Source: Methanolinea sp. (GTDB lineage Archaea > Halobacteriota > Methanomicrobia > Methanomicrobiales > Methanospirillaceae). Taken from it: 36,248 nucleotides of DNA. Position numbers and translations under genes: made by a program. Below the pieces are notes generated by a model. That model was given only the letters and a program-made list of their open reading frames with translations. It was not told the origin of the DNA and ran no database searches. Position 1 is the first letter of the stretch, and each line of letters opens with the position of its first letter. Location of the stretch: NCBI GenBank assembly GCA_018263335.1, contig JADFCY010000002.1:1-36248 (forward strand), given 5' to 3'. Below, piece by piece: positions 6,850-14,406 of this stretch.

Positions 6850-9591
6850 ATGCTCGAAGAGGAATACCAGCTTGAATATTTTAAGACCCACGGGCTCACC
6901 CGGAAGATATGCACCAGGTGCGGATCGGCGTTCTGGACAAGGAACCCCGACACCGATATCTGCGGTGATGCCCCCTGTGAAACGTACAATTTTATCGGGG
7001 CCCCGATCTTCAAGCGCCACACCGTTGACGAGATGAGAGAGGCATACCTCTCCTTCTTTGAGAAAAACGGCCATACCAGGATTAACCGCTATCCTGTCGC
7101 GGCACGCTGGCGTGACGATATTTACCTCACGATCGCCTCGATTGCCGATTTCCAGCCATGGGTAACCGGCGGGATCGTGCCTCCCCCCGCAAACCCGCTG
7201 ACCATCTCGCAGCCCTGTATCAGGTTAAACGACCTCGACTCGGTTGGCCGCTCGGGCAGGCACCTCACGCTCTTCGAGATGATGGCCCACCACGCCTTCA
7301 ACTCTGAAGGGGAGGAGATTTACTGGAAGGAGCGCACCGTCGAACTCTGCGAGCAGTTCCTCTCCTCTATTGGCGGTGATCTCTCCCGGGTGACGTACAA
7401 GGAGCATCCATGGATCGGCGGGGGAAACGCAGGCCCGAGCCTTGAAGTACTGATCGGTGGGCTTGAGGTCGCAACGCTGGTATTCATGAACCTCGGGAGG
7501 CAAAAGACCGGCAAACCCGGCATCGACCTGGCAGGAGAGCCCTACTATCCCATGTCCAACTGGATCGTGGACACGGGATACGGCCTGGAGCGGTTCGTAT
7601 GGGCCTCACGCGGGTCGCCCACCATCTACGATGCGGTCTTCCCAGAGATGGTCAGCAGGGTGATGGAGGCCGCGGGACTTGCCCATGCACTCGAGGATAA
7701 GGAGTACACCAAGATCCTCTCCCTGAACGCAAAGTTCGCCGGGGTGATGGACATCTCCGGGACCAACCTTTACCAGCTCCGAAAGAAAGTCGCCACCGCG
7801 ATCGACGTGCCCATCGAGCGCCTCGACAGGATGATCGCGCCCATCGAGAAAGTATACGCAATCGTCGATCATACCCGCTGCCTCGCCTACATGCTCGGCG
7901 ACTGCATCGTCCCCTCCAACGTGAGGGAGGGATACCTCGTCAGGCTGGTGCTTCGGAGGACGCTCCGGATGATGAACGACCTCGGGATAAAGGAACCCCT
8001 GGCAGATCTCATCGAGCAGCAGATGAGAATAGTGGGAACCTCGTCCTTTGAGCAGGACATCTTCATCGTGCGCGAGATCGTGGAGCGCGAGGTGGAGAAG
8101 AGCAATGCCACGATGGAGCGGGGCACCAAGATAGTCCAGAGGATCGCACGCACCTACAAGAACAGGCGCGAGAGGGTCCCGTTAAAAGAGGTGATCACCC
8201 TCTACGATTCGCACGGGATACCCCCCGAGATCGTGCGCGACGTGGCGCTCAAGGAGGGTGCGGTCGTGGACCTTCCAGACAACTTCTACTCCCTCATCGC
8301 CGACATGCATTCAGAATCCGGCGCCGTCGTTGAAGAAGACCCCTTCGCCCGTTACAGGGAACGGATCTCCGCGCTGCCGGCAACAAGGAAACTCTTCTAC
8401 GAGCAGCCCTGCGACATGGAGTTCGATGCGATGGTCATCGACTTTTTTGACGGGTACGTTGTGATGGACCAGACCCTTTTCTACCCCGAAGGGGGCGGCC
8501 AGCCCTCTGACAGTGGAATGCTGATGACCGCAGAGAACATGGTCAGGGTTGATGATGTCAGGAAAGTGGGTGACGTGATCGTGCATCACGTGGCAGGCGG
8601 TACTCTCCGGAGGGGAGACCGTGTCAAGGGGATCGTGGACGAGGAACGACGCTGGTCCCTCATGCGCCACCATACCGCAACGCACCTCCTTCTCCACGCC
8701 GCAAAGGAAGTGCTCGGCGCGCATATCCACCAGGCAGGGGCGCAGAAAGGCCTCGAGAGCTCCCGGCTCGACATCCGCCACTACACGCATATCACCCCTG
8801 AAGAGCTGAAGAAGATCGAGATCGCAGTGAACCGAATGGTCATGGCCGACCAGGTGGTCGACGTCAAGCACCTTGACCGGACACGTGCCGAGCAGCTCTA
8901 TGGGTTTGCGCTCTACCAGGGAGGGGTCCCGCCGGGGCGCGAGATCCGCATCGTGCAGGTCGGAGGAGATGTTGAAGCATGCGCAGGCACGCACTGCCGG
9001 AGTACCGGTGATATCGGTTTTGTCAAGATTATCAGGGTTGAACACATCCAGGACGGGATCGAACGCATCGAGTTTGCAGCAGGGCTGGCCGCCGTAGAAT
9101 ACGTGCACCGGATGGAATCCCTGATGGCCCAGGCCGCAGAGGTGCTCTCAGTCCAGTATGAGAACCTCCCTGCAACCGTCAGCCGGTTCTTCAATGAGTG
9201 GAAAGGCCAGAAGAAGGAGATCGAACGCCTCCGCCAGAGAATCGTGGACCTCGAGATGCAAAACCTCACCCCGGAAACGGTCAATGGCACCCTCCTTCTC
9301 GTGCGGCAGATCGATCTCTCCAGCAAGGAGCTCGCGGCAATCGGCGGGAGTGTCTCTGGAAAGGGCGGGGTCGCACTTCTCGCAAGCGGCTCCGACCCCG
9401 CAACTGTCCTCCTGATGTCGGGGACCGATAAGGTGAACGCCGGCGAGATCATCGGCCAGGTCTGCTCGCTCCTTGGGGGCAAGGGGGGAGGTTCAAGGAC
9501 CATGGCCCAGGGAGGCGGCCCCAACGTGCAGCAGGTCGACCTTGCCCTAAGGGTCGGAAGGGAGCGGATCATCGAGGCGCTGCGGGGCTAG
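6850..9591 (+). CDS. alaS: Alanyl-tRNA synthetase (archaeal type)
   Basis: The 913-aa protein is a full-length archaeal AlaRS. It begins with the archaeal zinc-ribbon-like segment (CTRCGSAFWT...CGDAPCETY), followed by the class II catalytic core (EMMAHHAFNSEGEE, GGGNAGPSLEVLIGG, GYGLERFVWA). The editing domain carries the HTATHLLLHA (HxxxH) and CAGTHC (CxxxH) zinc-binding motifs, and the C-terminal DHHA1 domain ends in GGKGGGSRTMAQGGG. It charges tRNA-Ala and clears mischarged Ser/Gly. The ATG at 6850 is preceded by AT-rich DNA with GAATAAATT about 23 nt upstream and CAATTTTTAT further up. The winged-helix membrane protein follows after 22 nt and may be co-transcribed. Confidence 0.97.
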   Translation: MLEEEYQLEYFKTHGLTRKICTRCGSAFWTRNPDTDICGDAPCETYNFIGAPIFKRHTVDEMREAYLSFFEKNGHTRINRYPVAARWRDDIYLTIASIADFQPWVTGGIVPPPANPLTISQPCIRLNDLDSVGRSGRHLTLFEMMAHHAFNSEGEEIYWKERTVELCEQFLSSIGGDLSRVTYKEHPWIGGGNAGPSLEVLIGGLEVATLVFMNLGRQKTGKPGIDLAGEPYYPMSNWIVDTGYGLERFVWASRGSPTIYDAVFPEMVSRVMEAAGLAHALEDKEYTKILSLNAKFAGVMDISGTNLYQLRKKVATAIDVPIERLDRMIAPIEKVYAIVDHTRCLAYMLGDCIVPSNVREGYLVRLVLRRTLRMMNDLGIKEPLADLIEQQMRIVGTSSFEQDIFIVREIVEREVEKSNATMERGTKIVQRIARTYKNRRERVPLKEVITLYDSHGIPPEIVRDVALKEGAVVDLPDNFYSLIADMHSESGAVVEEDPFARYRERISALPATRKLFYEQPCDMEFDAMVIDFFDGYVVMDQTLFYPEGGGQPSDSGMLMTAENMVRVDDVRKVGDVIVHHVAGGTLRRGDRVKGIVDEERRWSLMRHHTATHLLLHAAKEVLGAHIHQAGAQKGLESSRLDIRHYTHITPEELKKIEIAVNRMVMADQVVDVKHLDRTRAEQLYGFALYQGGVPPGREIRIVQVGGDVEACAGTHCRSTGDIGFVKIIRVEHIQDGIERIEFAAGLAAVEYVHRMESLMAQAAEVLSVQYENLPATVSRFFNEWKGQKKEIERLRQRIVDLEMQNLTPETVNGTLLLVRQIDLSSKELAAIGGSVSGKGGVALLASGSDPATVLLMSGTDKVNAGEIIGQVCSLLGGKGGGSRTMAQGGGPNVQQVDLALRVGRERIIEALRG

Positions 9592-9613
9592 CCGTGGCGG
9601 CAGGGTGGAGCAG

Positions 9614-10252
9614 ATGAGTACTCTTCACGACGATTCTGGTGAAAAGGGACCTGTGTTTCAGGCAGGAGAGGTAGTCGTGCTCCAGCCAGGCGACGAGCGG
9701 GCCCAGAAGATCGGCAAGGCGATCGCCAGCCAGTCGGCGAACGATATCCTGCACGCCCTCCAGGAAATGCCAAAGACCGCCGGAGACCTGGCATCGGCGC
9801 TTTCCATGCCCATGGGAACCGTGAAGTACCACCTTGAGAACCTCCTTGACGCAGGTCTCGTCGAAGTCCGCGAGACACGCTACAGCGTGAAGGGGAGGCA
9901 GATAAAAGTCTACGGCATCAAGGACCAGCTCCTCATCGTCGCACCGAAGGTCCAGAACATCAGGTCCATTCTCCTCAAATATGCGACTCTCTTTGGAATT
10001 ATCGTCCTTGCTTCCCTCGCGGGATACGCGATGCTGCCGATCATGACTGCCCCTGCGGGGTTGGGGGGAGAGGATGTCGCACGGTTCCAGGGCGAGAAAG
10101 CGGTTGGAGTGATGGCCGAGCCTGCACCTGCAGCCGGCGTCCTGCCGCAGGGGCCGGCTCCCGACCCGGTCCTTGCGTTCTTCCTTGGGGGATGCCTGGT
10201 CCTCTTAATTCTCCTCGTATACGAGGTCGCAGTGTGGAGAAAAAAGATATGA
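9614..10252 (+). CDS. Membrane-anchored winged-helix (ArsR-like) regulator
   Basis: The 212-aa protein has a winged helix-turn-helix domain at about residues 28-100 (SANDILHALQEMPKTAGDLA, then MPMGTVKYHLENLLDAGLVE and a wing). Two transmembrane segments follow: ~118-140 (LFGIIVLASLAGYAMLPIM) and ~183-205 (VLAFFLGGCLVLLILLVYEV), separated by a ~45-residue Gly/Pro/Ala-rich stretch probably outside the cell. It ends in positive residues (WRKKI). This suggests a DNA-binding regulator tied to the membrane. The ATG at 9614 has GGTGGAG upstream and is preferred to the GTG at 9605. Target genes are unknown; the inverted-repeat region just downstream is one possible place to look. Confidence 0.82.
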   Translation: MSTLHDDSGEKGPVFQAGEVVVLQPGDERAQKIGKAIASQSANDILHALQEMPKTAGDLASALSMPMGTVKYHLENLLDAGLVEVRETRYSVKGRQIKVYGIKDQLLIVAPKVQNIRSILLKYATLFGIIVLASLAGYAMLPIMTAPAGLGGEDVARFQGEKAVGVMAEPAPAAGVLPQGPAPDPVLAFFLGGCLVLLILLVYEVAVWRKKI

Positions 10253-10387
10253 GGTAGGAGCCGAAGAGAGCCAAATGCAGGAGAGAAGAAAAATCCGCTC
10301 TTCTTTCAAGGCCAAATGCCTCAATAAATGATGCCATTTTTCCTAACAAAATATTTTATGGATTTCGCCTCCTCTGCGGGGAATGCC

Positions 10388-10535
10388 CAGGGTGGAGCGG
10401 GAAGTGGCCTGGCGGCGAAGCACTAACGATGCATCCCAATCCGAAAGAGAGGGAATTCTTTAAAATGACCAGCCTGATCATCATATTCATGAAAAATTCC
10501 CTGCTTTTCAGGAGATGCTCCATCCGCTCCACCTG
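10388..10535. repeat. Nested inverted-repeat element, possible structured RNA or MITE-like relic
   Basis: The 335-nt gap 10253-10587 has no gene but contains nested inverted repeats. The outer pair GGTGGAGCGG (10391-10400) and CCGCTCCACC (10524-10533) is perfect over 10 bp and extends to CAGG/CCTG with one bulged G. The inner pair AGGGAATT (10450-10457) and AATTCCCT (10495-10502) is perfect over 8 bp and continues with TTT/AAA after one mismatch. Small hairpins fill the flanks (GCC-TGGC-GGC near 10406-10415; GGAG-ATG-CTCC at 10511-10521). GGGAATGC occurs just outside both ends (10379-10386, 10543-10550). Either a folded RNA or a mobile-element relic is possible. Confidence 0.45.
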
Positions 10536-10564
10536 CTGATGAGGGAATGCGAGGACTGGTCATT

Positions 10565-10572
10565 AAAAAAAA
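10565..10572 (-). terminator. Oligo-T terminator of the secreted-protein gene
   Basis: Eight consecutive T residues on the minus strand begin about 15 nt after the stop codon of the 10588-11385 gene, a typical archaeal oligo-T termination signal. Confidence 0.55.
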
Positions 10573-10587
10573 TCCGGCTATCCCTGA

Positions 10588-11385
10588 TCACTTCTTTTGC
10601 ATCCGACGTGCCAGCATTCCTGCAATGATCAGCGCTCCGCAGAACCCGGCAAGGGGTGCAGGCACGACAGTGGGGAGCGGCGTCTCCTCTGGGGGCTGGG
10701 TGATCACGGGGGATGCGATGGATGACTCCTCATGAGGGGTATCCACCATGAACTTTACCGTCGTCATGAATCCCCTGATATCATAGAAGTCCACGTAATA
10801 GTTGCCCCGCTCTGCGACCGGGATAGTCCTCGAGAAATATCCTTCATCCTTTCCTGTCCGGGTGGTGGTCCGGACATCCTGCGGGGGAAGCACCGCCCCC
10901 TGCGGCCCGCTGACTTTCAACGTGATCGTCGTGACTCCTGCCTTTGGGATATATCCCTCGATTCTGAGCGCTTCTCCCAGCACCTGATCTAGAGGGACAG
11001 TCAGCACAATCTCCCCTGATCGGTCCGTGATCCGGAAAACCTTTGTTGTGACCGAATCTGACCCGAGTTTTGAGCCGGGATCCGTCAGGAACGTTGCTTC
11101 TACCTTGTAGTCTCCCGAGAGCATACCGGATGTGGGAAAGGATTCCTGGAAAGATTTGGACTCATCAACGACGATTATCTTCCTTGCCACTTCCTCGGGA
11201 GTGGTTGGCTGCAGCCGGTAGATCACCAGGTCAAATACTGTCCCCACAGGAAAGGTGGTGGTCCCCGAGATCTCAAGCGGCGCACCTGCCCTGATCTCTG
11301 CAGGCGCGGATATTATGAGGACGTACGCCTGTGCGCTTCCGACCAGGAAGAGCAGGCAAAGGAGGAAAAAAACTGCCGATCTCAT
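10588..11385 (-). CDS. Secreted, membrane-anchored protein with beta-rich repeats
   Basis: The 265-aa protein starts with a signal peptide (MRSAVFFLLCLLFLVGSAQA) and ends in a Pro/Thr-rich linker (~220-240), a hydrophobic C-terminal anchor (APLAGFCGALIIAGMLA) and basic residues (RRMQKK). The body looks all-beta: an Ig-like segment (~25-115: ISAPAEIRAGAPLEISGTTT) and a second (~125-210: VPLDQVLGEALRIEGYIPKAG). This design is common for surface or adhesin-type proteins of Methanomicrobiales, with the C-terminus resembling archaeosortase-type sorting tails, although a clear PGF-type motif is not visible. The ATG at 11385 is chosen because a TATA-like AACTAATTATCC sits about 28 nt upstream; GTG at 11394 is an alternative. 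Specific function unknown. Confidence 0.8.
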   Translation of the reverse strand: MRSAVFFLLCLLFLVGSAQAYVLIISAPAEIRAGAPLEISGTTTFPVGTVFDLVIYRLQPTTPEEVARKIIVVDESKSFQESFPTSGMLSGDYKVEATFLTDPGSKLGSDSVTTKVFRITDRSGEIVLTVPLDQVLGEALRIEGYIPKAGVTTITLKVSGPQGAVLPPQDVRTTTRTGKDEGYFSRTIPVAERGNYYVDFYDIRGFMTTVKFMVDTPHEESSIASPVITQPPEETPLPTVVPAPLAGFCGALIIAGMLARRMQKK

Positions 11386-11408
11386 GTGATTCACTCAGTG
11401 GGCCGGGG

Positions 11409-11418
11409 ATAATTAGTT
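11409..11418 (-). promoter_or_regulatory. TATA box for the secreted-protein gene
   Basis: CTAATTATCC on the minus strand is centred about 28 nt before the ATG at 11385, fitting leaderless transcription. Confidence 0.4.
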
Positions 11419-11586
11419 TCTGTTCGGCAAAACACCGGGACAGGAATGAGAGAGAGACCCAAATGCAGATGGAATGGGTGCATCTCGGTCAGAAGAATAT
11501 TTTTTCGGGAAAAATTGGCCCGAATAGAGAACAATTTTTGATTTTATGAGAATATCGCTTCATTTTTCGGCCGCTTTCAGAATAAA

Positions 11587-11596
11587 CTATATAAAT
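11587..11596 (+). promoter_or_regulatory. TATA box for the small-protein operon
   Basis: CTATATAAAT is centred about 27 nt before the ATG at 11619, one of the clearest archaeal TATA boxes in the window. It predicts a leaderless mRNA for the first gene of the 11619-13661 operon. A 6-bp hairpin (TTCGGG 11504-11509 / CCCGAA 11519-11524) lies upstream. Confidence 0.6.
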
Positions 11597-11618
11597 TGTG
11601 AGCACAAGTTTCTGTCAT

Positions 11619-12113
11619 ATGGATTCTTTAAAACTGAAGATACAGGAACGCGCTTTTCCGAGCAGGGGACGCGCAAGGTTGCATGAGACGTACCTCAAGC
11701 AACTGGGCATAAAAGAAGGTGACGAGGTGGAGATCTCCTTCGAAGGTGCAGCAAAAACCGGCATCGTCACAGTCTTTGCTGACACCCTGGTCGAGGAGGG
11801 TCATATACGCCTCAGCCCCCAGGATATCGCTGCCATCGGAGCTGCCCCCGGGTCGACCGTGACAGTCAAGAAAAGGCCTCCCCTGGTCGAGAGGGTGAAG
11901 AAAGGGGCGGAAGATACCGCAGGGAAAGTCAAGGAAGGAGCTGGCCAGGCCGCAGAGAAGATTAAGGGGGGAGCACCGCAGGCCGCAGGAAAGGTCAAGG
12001 AAGGTGCCGGCCAGGCTGCGGAAATCGTCAAAGGAGGAGCGGCTGCTGCAAAAGGATCCATCGAGAAGGGCACCGAGTCGGTGAAGAAGAAACTGCAGGA
12101 TAAAGATCTGTAA
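11619..12113 (+). CDS. CDC48-N-like double-psi-barrel protein with LEA-like 11-residue repeats
   Basis: The 164-aa protein has two parts. Residues 1-86 resemble the N-terminal double-psi beta-barrel of CDC48/VAT-type ATPases (RGRARLHETYLKQLGIKEGD then GHIRLSPQDIAAIGAAPGST), but no ATPase domain follows. Residues 93-158 are six consecutive 11-residue repeats of the form [VI]-K-x-G-A-x-x-A-A-x-K, resembling group 3 late-embryogenesis-abundant proteins: disordered, helix-prone, Lys/Ala/Gly-rich. This suggests a stress-protective or scaffold role; the barrel may bind a protein partner. A strong TATA box sits 27 nt before the ATG, so the mRNA is probably leaderless. It leads an operon of small coiled-coil proteins of unknown function. 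Confidence 0.75.
   Translation: MDSLKLKIQERAFPSRGRARLHETYLKQLGIKEGDEVEISFEGAAKTGIVTVFADTLVEEGHIRLSPQDIAAIGAAPGSTVTVKKRPPLVERVKKGAEDTAGKVKEGAGQAAEKIKGGAPQAAGKVKEGAGQAAEIVKGGAAAAKGSIEKGTESVKKKLQDKDL
11895..12092 (+). repeat. Six tandem 33-bp units encoding 11-residue LEA-like repeats
   Basis: This part of the preceding gene is exactly 6 x 33 bp. Units two and four (11928-11960 and 11994-12026) are nearly identical in DNA and protein (VKEGAGQAAE-); the others have diverged. The pattern points to past tandem duplication within the gene. Confidence 0.75.
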
Positions 12114-12129
12114 ACAGGGGAGGCGATCG

Positions 12130-12513
12130 ATGACAGATATCTGGGTGACCTTCAACCAATCATTCCCCTTCCTCCTGATCATATTCGGCCTGGTCATCTT
12201 TTACTTCATCATCCGCGAGATCCGGATCATGTATACAAAGACCAGGATTGCAAAGCTCGACCTCGAGAAGGAGAAACTCCAGCTGATCAAGGCGGATCTC
12301 GAGCAGAAAGGCCACCCATTCTTTCGCGTCTCTCCTGCAAAGCAGGAAGAGCTCCGGAGCCTTGACGAGGAGAACACGATGCTTGAGACCGACATCTTTG
12401 CCCAGCAGAGTGCGGTGGAGAAACGGATCCAGAGGCTCGAGAGCAAGGTCAAGCTGACCAAGCTCGACCGCATGATCGAGAAGATAAAAAAAGAAGAGGA
12501 CCGACTGGGGTGA
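12130..12513 (+). CDS. Membrane-anchored coiled-coil protein
   Basis: The 127-aa protein has one N-terminal membrane helix (residues ~12-30, FPFLLIIFGLVIFYFII) followed by a long charged helical region with heptad-like Leu spacing (~40-125) that is probably a cytoplasmic coiled coil. The region KLDLEKEKLQLIKADLEQKG and later EKRIQRLESKVKLTKLDRMI illustrate this. The ATG at 12130 has a GGGGAGGCGATCG ribosome binding site and begins 16 nt after the LEA-like gene; the next gene starts 6 nt after its stop. I recognise no family. It may be a membrane anchor for the small paralogous proteins downstream, but this is inference from operon context. Confidence 0.72.
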   Translation: MTDIWVTFNQSFPFLLIIFGLVIFYFIIREIRIMYTKTRIAKLDLEKEKLQLIKADLEQKGHPFFRVSPAKQEELRSLDEENTMLETDIFAQQSAVEKRIQRLESKVKLTKLDRMIEKIKKEEDRLG

Positions 12514-12519
12514 TGATGC

Positions 12520-12828
12520 ATGAATGTCTATGAAACACCTGAGGCAACCACCGGGAAGCATTCCTTCATCGACTCGATAAAGGAGATCCCTGGCTATATC
12601 GACCAGAGACTCCCCACGATGGACAAGGACTTTGACCTTTACTTTGACCAGAACCTGCCAGCAATCATCGAAGAGTGGGGCCTTCTCAGCAGCGTCCATC
12701 TCACGCAGCTCGAACGGCGGCTCACGAGGGTCCACCAGCAGATAGATTACCTGGAGAAGGAGCGGACTGCGCTGGAAGGGAGAGCCGCCAGGCTTGAGAA
12801 AGAACTCAAAATACTGGAGGGATTATGA
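12520..12828 (+). CDS. Small protein with Y-x-D...I-E-E-W motif and coiled coil (paralogue 1)
   Basis: This 102-aa protein has an N-terminal region with two related turns, GYIDQRLPTMDKDF and LYFDQNLPAIIEEWGL, and a C-terminal coiled coil (~63-100: LERRLTRVHQQIDYLEKE). The second turn matches the motif shared with the next two genes (YIDRRMKYLIDEWNL and YLDRRFDAMIDEWSL). There is no signal peptide or membrane segment. Its stop overlaps the next start (ATGA, 12825-12828), showing translational coupling. No known family is recognised. The three paralogues are probably descended from one gene by duplication and may assemble together through their coiled coils. Confidence 0.7.
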   Translation: MNVYETPEATTGKHSFIDSIKEIPGYIDQRLPTMDKDFDLYFDQNLPAIIEEWGLLSSVHLTQLERRLTRVHQQIDYLEKERTALEGRAARLEKELKILEGL

Positions 12829-13046
12829 AGGGACTGGACTACATGGAGCGTTATATCGACCGCCGCATGAAGTATCTCATCGATGAATGGAACCTTGCCA
12901 CAAGAAACGACCTTGGTGACCTTTATGCGAGGCTCCATGCAATCGAGGACGAGGCGAGGAGATGCGCCGGATTCGAGGCAACCGCGTCTGCCAAGATGAC
13001 CGAACTTGAGAAGCGCCTCCTGCACCTGAAGGAAGTGATGAAATGA
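12825..13046 (+). CDS. Small protein with YIDRR...IDEW motif (paralogue 2)
   Basis: The 73-aa protein is almost only the shared module: the motif YIDRRMKYLIDEWNL at residues 10-24, then a helical segment that ends as a short coiled coil (MTELEKRLLHLKEVMK). It overlaps both neighbours by 4 nt (ATGA at each end), so its synthesis is coupled to them. There is no membrane segment. The tryptophan and the flanking acidic residues are conserved with the other two copies, suggesting a binding surface. Function unknown. Confidence 0.7.
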   Translation: MKGLDYMERYIDRRMKYLIDEWNLATRNDLGDLYARLHAIEDEARRCAGFEATASAKMTELEKRLLHLKEVMK

Positions 13047-13381
13047 CCGTCGTCGAAGCGCTTCTGATCCTCCTGCTTATCCTCCTTATCGCGTTCATCA
13101 TCTACTACTACTTCCGCGGTTCATCCGGCAAACTTGAGATATCCCGGCCGATGGAGAGCAGGATTGATGAATACCTCGACCGGCGTTTCGATGCAATGAT
13201 CGACGAATGGTCACTTATCCGGAAGCCCCAGGCGCAAAAGTTCAGGGACGAGAAGATTGCCGACATTTCCCAGGAAGAGAAGAGGATGGCCTCCCTGACC
13301 GGGTTCGAGAAAGAATTCGGGGAGAAGATGGCCAGCCTGGAGGAACGGCTTGAGACTCTGGAAAAGCAGGTCCTCAGATAG
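13043..13381 (+). CDS. Membrane-anchored protein with YLDRR...IDEW motif (paralogue 3)
   Basis: The 112-aa protein adds an N-terminal membrane helix (residues ~4-24, EALLILLLILLIAFIIYYYF) to the shared module: motif YLDRRFDAMIDEWSL at about 44-58, then a C-terminal coiled coil (FGEKMASLEERLETLEKQVL). The N-terminus is outside or short, so the motif and coil are likely cytoplasmic. The start overlaps the previous stop by 4 nt. The combination of one membrane-bound and two soluble paralogues suggests a hetero-oligomer at the membrane, possibly with the 12130-12513 product. This is inference; no function is known. Confidence 0.72.
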   Translation: MTVVEALLILLLILLIAFIIYYYFRGSSGKLEISRPMESRIDEYLDRRFDAMIDEWSLIRKPQAQKFRDEKIADISQEEKRMASLTGFEKEFGEKMASLEERLETLEKQVLR

Positions 13382-13412
13382 CGGGCGGCCCGAGAGAGAG
13401 AAGGGAGACCTG

Positions 13413-13661
13413 GTGTCCCGGCTCAAAAAGGACATCCCACGGATGAGGAACCCGGGAGAGCCCCCGGAGAAGGATCCGGCACACTTCTCGGGGTTCCTCT
13501 GCGACCTCTGCAACAGCCCGTTCGCTTACCATGAACTCAGGCAGTGTATCCTGTGCGGACGGTGGGCATGCCAGTCCTGCTGGACAGAGGAATTTTATGT
13601 GTGCAACTCATGCAATGGGATGATCACGCTGCATACCCTTTTGGGTAAAAGCACGAAATAA
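13413..13661 (+). CDS. Small zinc-binding protein (treble-clef/RING-like cysteines)
   Basis: The 82-aa protein carries four C-x-x-C pairs: CDLC, CILC, a CQSC near the middle and CNSC near the end, with intervening His/Tyr residues. The arrangement suggests two zinc sites of treble-clef, B-box or RING-like type. The GTG at 13413 is chosen because an AAGGGAG ribosome binding site lies just upstream; a longer frame from 13350 would overlap the previous gene without such a site. It is the last gene of the operon and is followed by an eight-T run at 13701. It might recruit a partner to the complex or bind nucleic acid; neither is shown. Confidence 0.68.
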   Translation: MSRLKKDIPRMRNPGEPPEKDPAHFSGFLCDLCNSPFAYHELRQCILCGRWACQSCWTEEFYVCNSCNGMITLHTLLGKSTK

Positions 13662-13700
13662 AGAACCGGCATGGAAACAGTCTCCCGATAATTTACCGGA

Positions 13701-13708
13701 TTTTTTTT
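13701..13708 (+). terminator. Oligo-T terminator of the small-protein operon
   Basis: Eight T residues in a row occur 40 nt after the zinc-protein stop codon. A GCCGCA/TGCGGC hairpin with a T-rich loop follows at 13733-13753 and may act as a second stop. Confidence 0.55.
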
Positions 13709-13798
13709 AGGGGCCGCGTGTATCATCCATAGGCCGCAGGGGTTTTTTGCGGCACAACCCCGATAGATTCATACACGGGGGATGCGCCATACTTGGTT

Positions 13799-14368
13799 AT
13801 GCCTGACACGGTAGTTGTGGTCACCGCATGCGACAGGGGGTGGGGTGCACTTCTTGTTCTCGGTCTCTTCTCGATCCTCTTTGGGGTCCTGATGCTCCTC
13901 TTCCCCGATCTCACGGCGATTGCGGTTGTGACGCTTATCGGGGTGCTCGTCATCATCCTCGGTGCCATTATGCTCCTCTCGTCCCTCTTTTTGCCTGCCG
14001 GGGATTCACGGTCAACTCTCCTCCTCTTTGGAGGCCTGGCAGGGCTGCTGATTGGAGTGGGAATGATCGTGTACCCCATCCTTGCGGGTGCCGTGGTGAC
14101 CGAGATCATCGGGGCGGTTATCTTTGTCATCGGCATGATGCAGATGCTCTTCGGTCTGGTCTTTGAGGGGGACAGAAGGAGAGCCCTCTATTTCATCTCG
14201 GGGATACTCTCCATCATATTCGCCCTGCTGATTATATTCTACCCCTTCATCGGCAGCCTTATCCTTTTTGGGTATCTCCTCGCCATCTACTTCCTTCTCC
14301 TGGGGATACTGATGGTGATCGCCGGATACCTGAGCCATGCATTCTGCAAGAGGTATGCAGAATCCTGA
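13799..14368 (+). CDS. HdeD-family (DUF308) membrane protein
   Basis: The 189-aa protein is almost entirely hydrophobic with about six membrane helices arranged as three similar hairpins, each with the DUF308 pattern of a Gly-rich helix, a Pro-containing turn and a second helix (LFGVLMLLFPDLTAIAVVTL; IGVGMIVYPILAGAVVTEII; IFALLIIFYPFIGSLILFGY). This matches the HdeD/DUF308 family; Escherichia coli HdeD is linked to acid resistance at high cell density, but the archaeal role is unknown. The ATG at 13799 is preferred to the TTG at 13793. It is convergent with the next gene. Confidence 0.85.
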   Translation: MPDTVVVVTACDRGWGALLVLGLFSILFGVLMLLFPDLTAIAVVTLIGVLVIILGAIMLLSSLFLPAGDSRSTLLLFGGLAGLLIGVGMIVYPILAGAVVTEIIGAVIFVIGMMQMLFGLVFEGDRRRALYFISGILSIIFALLIIFYPFIGSLILFGYLLAIYFLLLGILMVIAGYLSHAFCKRYAES

Positions 14369-14406
14369 TCCCATTCCCCGACTTTTTCCTTCAGGACCGG
14401 GATAAT

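Noticed and set aside
10378-10550. Insertion sequence with target-site duplication
   Set aside because: No transposase remains and the flanking GGGAATGC repeats are unevenly spaced from the inverted repeats; kept only as a possible relic.
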